DNA of 64,000 bases from Actinomycetota bacterium (GTDB lineage Bacteria > Actinomycetota > UBA4738 > HRBIN12), in the NCBI GenBank assembly GCA_026003015.1, contig BPGL01000001.1:735353-799352 (forward strand), in the 5' to 3' direction. Positions 58,574-64,000 of this stretch are shown here, one piece after another; the stretch's first letter is position 1; each line of letters begins with the position of its first letter. The notes under the pieces were generated by a model. It made no database searches, was not told the DNA's origin, and saw only the letters and a list, made by a program, of their open reading frames with translations. The translations under genes were made by a program, and so were the position numbers.

Positions 58574-59686
58574 ATGGCCCGGCTCCGCGACCTCGGCCTG
58601 TCGATCGGGACGCTTCCGGTCGGCCCGCTGAACGCGATCACCGACGTCGCCGGCGTCCGCGTTGGGATGACCACGCTGATCGAGGGCGACGGAGCGCTGC
58701 GCGTCGGGCACGGCCCCGTTCGAACCGGCGTGACCGTCATCGTTCCCCACGAGGCGATCGGCACCGAGGCCGTGTTCGCGGGCTGCCACCGGCTGAACGG
58801 CAACGGGGAGCTCACCGGCCTGGAGTGGGTCCGCGAGTCGGGGCAGCTGTCGACCCCGATCGCGATCACGAACACCCACAGCGTGGGCGTGGTGCGCGAC
58901 GCCCTCGTCGCGCACGAGATCGCGAGGCGCGACGACGCGAGCTCGTACTGGAGCCTGCCGGTCGTGGGCGAGACCTACGACGGCGCGCTCAACGACATCA
59001 ACGGGATGCACGTGCGTCCCGAGCACGTGCAGGCCGCGCTCGAGCGGGCCGTCGGCGGCCCCGTCCCCGAGGGCAACGTCGGCGGGGGCACCGGGATGAT
59101 CTGCTTCGAGTTCAAGGGTGGCACGGGCACCGCCTCGCGCGTCGTCGACGGGTGGATCGTCGGGGTTCTCGTGCAGGCGAACTTCGGAGAACGCGAGCGA
59201 CTCGCGATCGACGGGGTCCCCGTCGGGCGCGAGCTCGGGCGGGAGCGGATCCCATCGGCCTGGGACCAGGAGGCGGCGCTGCGCGAGAGCCGCAGCGTTC
59301 CCGGCGGAGGGTCCATCATCGCGGTCTGCGCGACGGACGCGCCGCTGCTACCGCACCAGCTCGAGCGGCTCGCCCAGCGCATCGGCCTCGGCGTCGCGCG
59401 GACCGGCGGCGCCGGCGGGCACTCGAGCGGGGACCTGTTCCTCGCGTTCTCCACCGCGACCCGGCTGCCGAGCGCGAAGATGGAGGAGTCGGCGGGCGTG
59501 CGCGCCGTCGACATGCTCGCCGACGGCGCGATCACCGCCCTGTTCTGGGGCGCGATCGAGGCGACCGAGGAGGCCGTCGCGAACGCGCTCGTCGCGGCCG
59601 AGACGATGACCGGGCGCGACGGGATCACCGCGTACGCGCTCCCCCACGACGAGCTCGTCGCCATCTGGCGCCGTCACGGTCGGTGA
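58574..59686 (+). CDS. P1 family peptidase (DmpA-type L-aminopeptidase/D-esterase)
   Basis: A 370-residue N-terminal-nucleophile hydrolase. ITNTHSVGVVRDALVAHEIA and GNVGGGTGMICFEFKGGTGT match the family. The self-cleavage site is the Gly-Ser in VPGGGSIIAVCATDAPLLPH, which frees the nucleophilic Ser. GGAGGHSSGDLFLAFSTATR follows. Relatives cleave N-terminal residues from peptides, amides or beta-peptides. It lies 42 bases after azlD, so the products may be exported or sensed by the neighbouring genes. Confidence 0.92.
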   Translation: MARLRDLGLSIGTLPVGPLNAITDVAGVRVGMTTLIEGDGALRVGHGPVRTGVTVIVPHEAIGTEAVFAGCHRLNGNGELTGLEWVRESGQLSTPIAITNTHSVGVVRDALVAHEIARRDDASSYWSLPVVGETYDGALNDINGMHVRPEHVQAALERAVGGPVPEGNVGGGTGMICFEFKGGTGTASRVVDGWIVGVLVQANFGERERLAIDGVPVGRELGRERIPSAWDQEAALRESRSVPGGGSIIAVCATDAPLLPHQLERLAQRIGLGVARTGGAGGHSSGDLFLAFSTATRLPSAKMEESAGVRAVDMLADGAITALFWGAIEATEEAVANALVAAETMTGRDGITAYALPHDELVAIWRRHGR

Positions 59687-59693
59687 GAGCCGG

Positions 59694-59768
59694 TCGGGGC
59701 GGTCGGATTCGAACCGACGACCTCGTGCACCCAAAGCACGTGCGCTGACCAGGCTGCGCCACGCCCCG
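59694..59768 (-). tRNA. tRNA-Pro (TGG anticodon)
   Basis: The minus strand folds completely: acceptor CGGGGCG with CGCCCCG and discriminator A, D arm GCGC/GCGC, anticodon arm CGTGC-TTTGGGT-GCACG with anticodon TGG, and T arm GTCGG-TTCGAAT-CCGAC. CCA is not encoded. Confidence 0.95.
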
Positions 59769-59838
59769 GCGAGCCGATGCTAACGCGCCGTTCGGCCGTT
59801 GCGAGCTCGGCTGGCGGCGCCGTAGGGTCGATCGAGCG

Positions 59839-60237
59839 ATGTCGGTCCCCCGCGGCGCCACGGTCGGCTACTACGCGGCGGTCGCGCTGCTCCTCGTCGG
59901 GCTCGCGGTCGGAGGCGTCCTCGTCGCGCGCCTGATCGGGGGCACGACGGAGCTCGACGTCCGCGTCGGCGCACCGGTCGCCGTCACGTGCGAGGCCGGT
60001 GTCGGCGCGCCGGCGTGCTTCCGCATCGCGATCGGCAACGAGGCAGGTCAGACGGTCTCGGCCCAGTGCCTCACCGTTCCGGCCGAGGGAACCCAGGCGA
60101 GGATCGTCGGCGGCGAGGCGACGGCCGTGCTCACGCTCCTGCCCGGCGAGGAGCGCACGCTCACCGTCGCCGTCGACCCGCTCGACGGGGGCGTCGTCGG
60201 GCCGCCGTCGATGCGCTGCGCTCCGGTGGCGCCCTGA
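59839..60237 (+). CDS. Membrane-anchored hypothetical protein
   Basis: A 132-residue protein with an N-terminal transmembrane helix (YYAAVALLLVGLAVGGVLVA) and a small beta-rich extracytoplasmic domain containing four Cys (VTCEAGVGAPACFRI, SAQCLTV, MRCAPV), likely two disulfides. It resembles DUF-type immunoglobulin-like folds but is not recognised. TAGGGT lies ten bases before the ATG. It is the last gene before the CRISPR array. Confidence 0.65.
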   Translation: MSVPRGATVGYYAAVALLLVGLAVGGVLVARLIGGTTELDVRVGAPVAVTCEAGVGAPACFRIAIGNEAGQTVSAQCLTVPAEGTQARIVGGEATAVLTLLPGEERTLTVAVDPLDGGVVGPPSMRCAPVAP

Positions 60238-60307
60238 AATCACTCGGCTGCGATGGGCGTGCGGTTCCACGGCCATGGGACCGCGGGGAGGTCGTGCTGG
60301 CTCGGTT

Positions 60308-63300
60308 CCCTCAATGAAGCCCCGACCTTGCGGCCGGGGAAAGTCCTGGGATTCAGCGAGGGCCTGCAAGGGTCGTCGCTCCCTCAATGAAGCCCCGACC
60401 TTGCGGCCGGGGAAAGGGGAAGGGCATCGTCTCGGCCCGGCCCACCCGAACCCCCTCAATGAAGCCCCGACCTTGCGGCCGGGGAAAGCCGACGACGTGC
60501 CGGGTGATGTGCCCGAGCCCGTCCCGCCCTCAATGAAGCCCCGACCTTGCGGCCGGGGAAAGCTCCTCGGGTCGCAGACAGCAGGTCTCGCCGGTCGCCC
60601 CTCAATGAAGCCCCGACCTTGCGGCCGGGGAAAGTGGTGACGGAGCTGGGAGGGACCCAGCAGGGAGGTTAGCCCTCAATGAAGCCCCGACCTTGCGGCC
60701 GGGGAAAGCCGCCGAGCTCGGTCACCTTACTGTTAGGTAAGGTCCCTCAATGAAGCCCCGACCTTGCGGCCGGGGAAAGCGCCCGGCGCGGAACATGTCC
60801 CGTACGGTCTCGCGTCCCTCAATGAAGCCCCGACCTTGCGGCCGGGGAAAGCCGAATCCACCGCTCGGGATAGGATCCTCAAGCACCCTCCCTCAATGAA
60901 GCCCCGACCTTGCGGCCGGGGAAAGTCGCATCCTGCCGACGAGAAGTGCGACAAATCTGGCCCCCTCAATGAAGCCCCGACCTTGCGGCCGGGGAAAGTC
61001 CGTCACCATCACCCTACATCGACGCGTTGACATTGTCCCTCAATGAAGCCCCGACCTTGCGGCCGGGGAAAGGACAATGCACCGGACACCGGTGTCCACC
61101 TAACCATCACCCTCAATGAAGCCCCGACCTTGCGGCCGGGGAAAGTACTCGTCATGCCAGCGAACCCGGTCACACGGCCCTCCCTCAATGAAGCCCCGAC
61201 CTTGCGGCCGGGGAAAGCTCACCGATGTTCATCCGCTACCTCCTCGTCGAGGACCGCCCTCAATGAAGCCCCGACCTTGCGGCCGGGGAAAGGAGCGCTA
61301 CGGCCTGGTCATCTCCGAGGCCACCGGATGCCCTCAATGAAGCCCCGACCTTGCGGCCGGGGAAAGGGGTTGAGGCCCACCTGCTCGAAGATGGTCCGCG
61401 CCCCCTCAATGAAGCCCCGACCTTGCGGCCGGGGAAAGGAGCCGGAGGGGCCGGCCCGAGGGAGGTGAGTGAGATCCCTCAATGAAGCCCCGACCTTGCG
61501 GCCGGGGAAAGCACCGCGACGCAGGTCATCGTGCTGGCGGCCGTGCACCCTCAATGAAGCCCCGACCTTGCGGCCGGGGAAAGCGGCCGCGCGGCGGCGG
61601 ACGGCCCGAGTACGTGACCCCCCTCAATGAAGCCCCGACCTTGCGGCCGGGGAAAGCCGCCGAGCGACCGAGGCGAGCTGCTGGTCAGGGTCCCTCAATG
61701 AAGCCCCGACCTTGCGGCCGGGGAAAGCTGGCGCGGCATGAGCTGGATCACGCCCGTGTTGCGGCCCTCAATGAAGCCCCGACCTTGCGGCCGGGGAAAG
61801 ATGGAGTAGGACAGGTGCGTCACGGCGCTCGAGCCGAGGCCCTCAATGAAGCCCCGACCTTGCGGCCGGGGAAAGCGTGAGGTGATGTGGATGCCGCTGT
61901 TCCGCAAGCGCCCTCAATGAAGCCCCGACCTTGCGGCCGGGGAAAGCTTGCCGAGGTCCTAAGTCACATCCCGCCGACGAACCCTCAATGAAGCCCCGAC
62001 CTTGCGGCCGGGGAAAGTCCCTCCGCGACCCAGAACCCATCCTCGCTCGTGCCCCCTCAATGAAGCCCCGACCTTGCGGCCGGGGAAAGCCCTTGAGAGA
62101 TAGAGAGAGTGGTAACTCTCTCTATCTCCCCTCAATGAAGCCCCGACCTTGCGGCCGGGGAAAGCTCATCCTCTCATCGGGCGCGCGTCTCCTGCCAGGC
62201 GCCCTCAATGAAGCCCCGACCTTGCGGCCGGGGAAAGCACGGATGGCGCGTCGAGCATGCACGCGGGGTTCGACCCTCAATGAAGCCCCGACCTTGCGGC
62301 CGGGGAAAGTAACCCGGGCGATCCCGCCAGAGTCCCACTGGACGGTCCCTCAATGAAGCCCCGACCTTGCGGCCGGGGAAAGTGGCCGGGTCCTGGTCCA
62401 TGTCGCGGACGACGACCCCCCCTCAATGAAGCCCCCGACCTTGCGGCCGGGGAAAGCGCTAGCGCCACACCGGGGATGCGGCCAGCGCGCGCCCTCAATG
62501 AAGCCCCGACCTTGCGGCCGGGGAAAGGTCATCGATGAGCGCGAGTCTCATGGGGCGGGCGTTCCCTCAATGAAGCCCCGACCTTGCGGCCGGGGAAAGA
62601 CTGCACGACGTTGGTCAGGGTGACGCCACCCGCGGTCCCTCAATGAAGCCCCGACCTTGCGGCCGGGGAAAGCGGAGACGTGACCGTCACGGTGCCGACG
62701 GCCCAGGCCCCTCAATGAAGCCCCGACCTTGCGGCCGGGGAAAGACGGTCAGACGGCGGGTCACATCTCCTCGTCGTAGCGCCCTCAATGAAGCCCCGAC
62801 CTTGCGGCCGGGGAAAGCTGAGTGCGCCCGCGGACCAGGTGCTTGACGGAGCGCCCTCAATGAAGCCCCGACCTTGCGGCCGGGGAAAGCTTTGAGTACG
62901 ACGACAACATCGGCATGACGAAAGCGCCCTCAATGAAGCCCCGACCTTGCGGCCGGGGAAAGGACGCACCTGTCCTACTCCATCCCCATCACGCGAGTCC
63001 CTCAATGAAGCCCCGACCTTGCGGCCGGGGAAAGCTCGGACACGCGGGCTACAAGACGCAGGTCGCCCGAGTTCCCCTCAATGAAGCCCCGACCTTGCGG
63101 CCGGGGAAAGAACGCCTCCTGGAGGCCGACAAGCTCCACCGGCAGCGCCCCTCAATGAAGCCCCGACCTTGCGGCCGGGGAAAGCTGCTCAGCCGGCGCC
63201 GAGGTCGGTCCGTCATGGGCCCTCAATGAAGCCCCGACCTTGCGGCCGGGGAAAGGACCCGGCGAGCCGCGGACGTCACCCTGGACGGCCCTCAATGAAG

Positions 63301-63394
63301 CCCCGACCTTGCGGCCGGGGAAAGCGCCGGCACGGACGCGTCCCGGACGGCCGCGACCCCCTCAATGAAGCCCCGACCTTGCGGCCGGGGAAAG
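60308..63394 (-). CRISPR. CRISPR array: 43 repeats of 36 bases, 42 spacers
   Basis: I counted 43 copies of a 36-base repeat. On the plus strand it is CCCTCAATGAAG, then a 20-base inverted segment (CCCCGACC-TTGC-GGCCGGGG), then AAAG. Spacers are 33-40 bases, mostly 35-38. All copies are identical except repeat 30 (62420-62456), which has one extra C. On the minus strand the repeat RNA would form an 8-bp stem including one G-U pair, closed by a GCAA tetraloop, and end in CATTGAGGG. The plus-strand RNA has an A-C mismatch instead. I therefore infer leftward transcription from the cas2 side. Subtype is unresolved. Confidence 0.97.
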
Positions 63395-63628
63395 AGCGGA
63401 ACCTATCCTAGCTGCTCAGAGGGCAGATCCAAGGGATGGATTCGAGCGCCTGCGGGACAGGGCACGTCACGGTGCGCATGGCTGGTGCCGAGGACCCCGT
63501 TCGACGCTAGCTGACGTGCCAACATGGCCCCGCGAGCGGTTCAGGGCGCGGGCCCCGTCACCAGAGCGCTCGAACATCCTATTGCACGCTATCGAGTTGA
63601 CAAGGATCCGTCGAACCAGCGCTTGTTC
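63395..63628 (-). promoter_or_regulatory. Candidate CRISPR leader
   Basis: This 234-base gene-free stretch lies between cas2 and the array. On the minus strand TTGTCA (63603-63598) and TAGGAT (63581-63576) are 16 bases apart. A second pair, TTGGAT (63432-63427) and TAGGAT (63410-63405), also has 16-base spacing and would start transcription about four bases before the first repeat. Both point into the array. Confidence 0.55.
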
Positions 63629-63922
63629 CTACACGACCACGCCCCGCTCCGGGCGGGGCACCCGACCTACGCCCAGTTCGGTGATGCGCCGAGCCGCCGC
63701 ACCACGTGCTGGTCCGAGGTCGATCACAACCACCGAGTCTTCCCGTACCGCCACCACCCGGAGGAGCGCCGATTCCATCATCGCCCGTTCCGCTCGAGAC
63801 AGTTCACAAAGGAACACGGAGTACTGAAGTGGGTCACCGAAACCCATCATCGCTTGATACGTGCGGCGCAATCGACTCGGATCTCGGACGTCGTAACAAA
63901 CGACGAAGCGGTGTCGACTCAT
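63629..63922 (-). CDS. cas2: CRISPR-associated endonuclease Cas2
   Basis: A 97-residue ferredoxin-fold protein with the Cas2 catalytic-type strand FVVCYDVRDPSRLRRTYQAM (Asp near 11), GFGDPLQYSVFLCELSRAER and EDSVVVIDLGPARG. Cas2 dimerises as the scaffold of the Cas1-Cas2 integrase. Its ATG overlaps the cas1 stop (ATGA). The GFGDPLQYSVFLC variant reminds me of Cas2 from loci with fused Cas4-Cas1 (type I-G/I-U), but this is from memory and unproven. Confidence 0.93.
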   Translation of the reverse strand: MSRHRFVVCYDVRDPSRLRRTYQAMMGFGDPLQYSVFLCELSRAERAMMESALLRVVAVREDSVVVIDLGPARGAAARRITELGVGRVPRPERGVVV

Positions 63923-64000
63923 CGGGTCACGAACGGCCGGTACTCAGAGAGCTCACCGGCGAACACGCGTGCCAGAAGGCGTGCCTGCATCTCCATGACG
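63919..64000 (-). CDS. cas1: CRISPR-associated endonuclease Cas1, C-terminal end only
   Basis: The last 26 codons read MEMQARLLARVFAGELSEYR then PFVTR and stop. QARLLAR followed by a YxPF segment is the typical Cas1 C-terminus. The remainder, including any Cas4 fusion and effector genes, lies beyond base 64000. Confidence 0.82.
   Translation of the reverse strand, partial: VMEMQARLLARVFAGELSEYRPFVTR

Noticed and set aside
60238-60307. Possible gene or leader left of the array
   Set aside because: Only 70 bases with no promoter toward the array and no coding sense. Probably the distal end.
61657-62636. Ten bases (TGGTCAGGGT) shared by spacers 19 and 32
   Set aside because: Too short, and flanking peptides differ (TLTSSS against TLTNVV). 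Likely chance.
60764-63411. Open frames encoding repeated KPRPCGRGK or NEAPTLRPGK peptides
   Set aside because: They are translations of CRISPR repeats on both strands, not proteins.

Overview
The window is a very GC-rich chromosomal stretch from a member of the Actinomycetota. The main evidence is gene order. Reading the minus strand from right to left gives tig-clpP-clpX-valS-folC-ndk, then mreB-mreC-mreD-mrdA-rodA, rng-rplU-rpmA-obgE-nadD-rsfS, tRNA-Ala, leuS-comEA-comEC-holA, lepA-hemW, and hrcA-dnaJ-HIT-phoH-ybeY-corC. This is the order known from Streptomyces and relatives, here interrupted by lineage-specific insertions. Many genes also have an actinobacterial-type -10 hexamer (TANNNT, often TAGGCT) only 6-10 bases before the start codon, which suggests leaderless mRNAs. 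I cannot name a genus.

Layout. 1-4.9 kb: heat-shock and RNA-maturation operon, minus strand. 4.9-7.2 kb: zinc-ribbon membrane protein and an ECF-type sigma factor with a membrane partner. 7.2-14.6 kb: hemW, lepA, rpsT, holA and the DNA-uptake pair comEC/comEA. 14.8-19.4 kb: a large secreted alpha/beta hydrolase and leuS. 19.6-23.1 kb: accessory island with a saccharopine-dehydrogenase-like enzyme, a glycosyltransferase bracketed by imperfect direct repeats, and the C-terminal remnant of a serine recombinase abutting the 3' end of tRNA-Ala. 23.1-31.4 kb: rsfS to rng, then a receiver/histidine-kinase fusion. 31.4-37.0 kb: rod-shape operon. 37.1-41.4 kb: plus-strand fatty-acid cluster fabD-fabH-fabG-acpP-fabF, inserted between ndk and mreB together with a serine beta-lactamase-like hydrolase. 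42.8-51.4 kb: ndk, folC, valS, META lipoprotein, clpX, clpP, tig. 51.4-59.8 kb: accessory metabolism: IMPase family, ornithine cyclodeaminase family, aminotransferase, TetR, an HExxH protein, and a MocR/AzlCD/P1-peptidase module, then tRNA-Pro. 60.3-64 kb: a CRISPR array of 43 repeats followed by cas2 and the end of cas1.

The most interesting signals are in the CRISPR array. Two spacers share exactly 21 bases on opposite strands, so they target one locus. Two others appear to hit the same codons of related genes, differing only at third positions. Several spacers are palindromic. Repeat folding and promoter-like sequences both suggest transcription leftward from a leader next to cas2. The effector genes lie beyond the window, so the CRISPR subtype cannot be fixed.

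Sequence-quality caution: clpP and the first part of clpX carry many compensating indels within about 950 bases. Single frame breaks also occur in an aminotransferase and in the N-terminal extension of rng. In essential genes these look more like consensus errors than real mutations.
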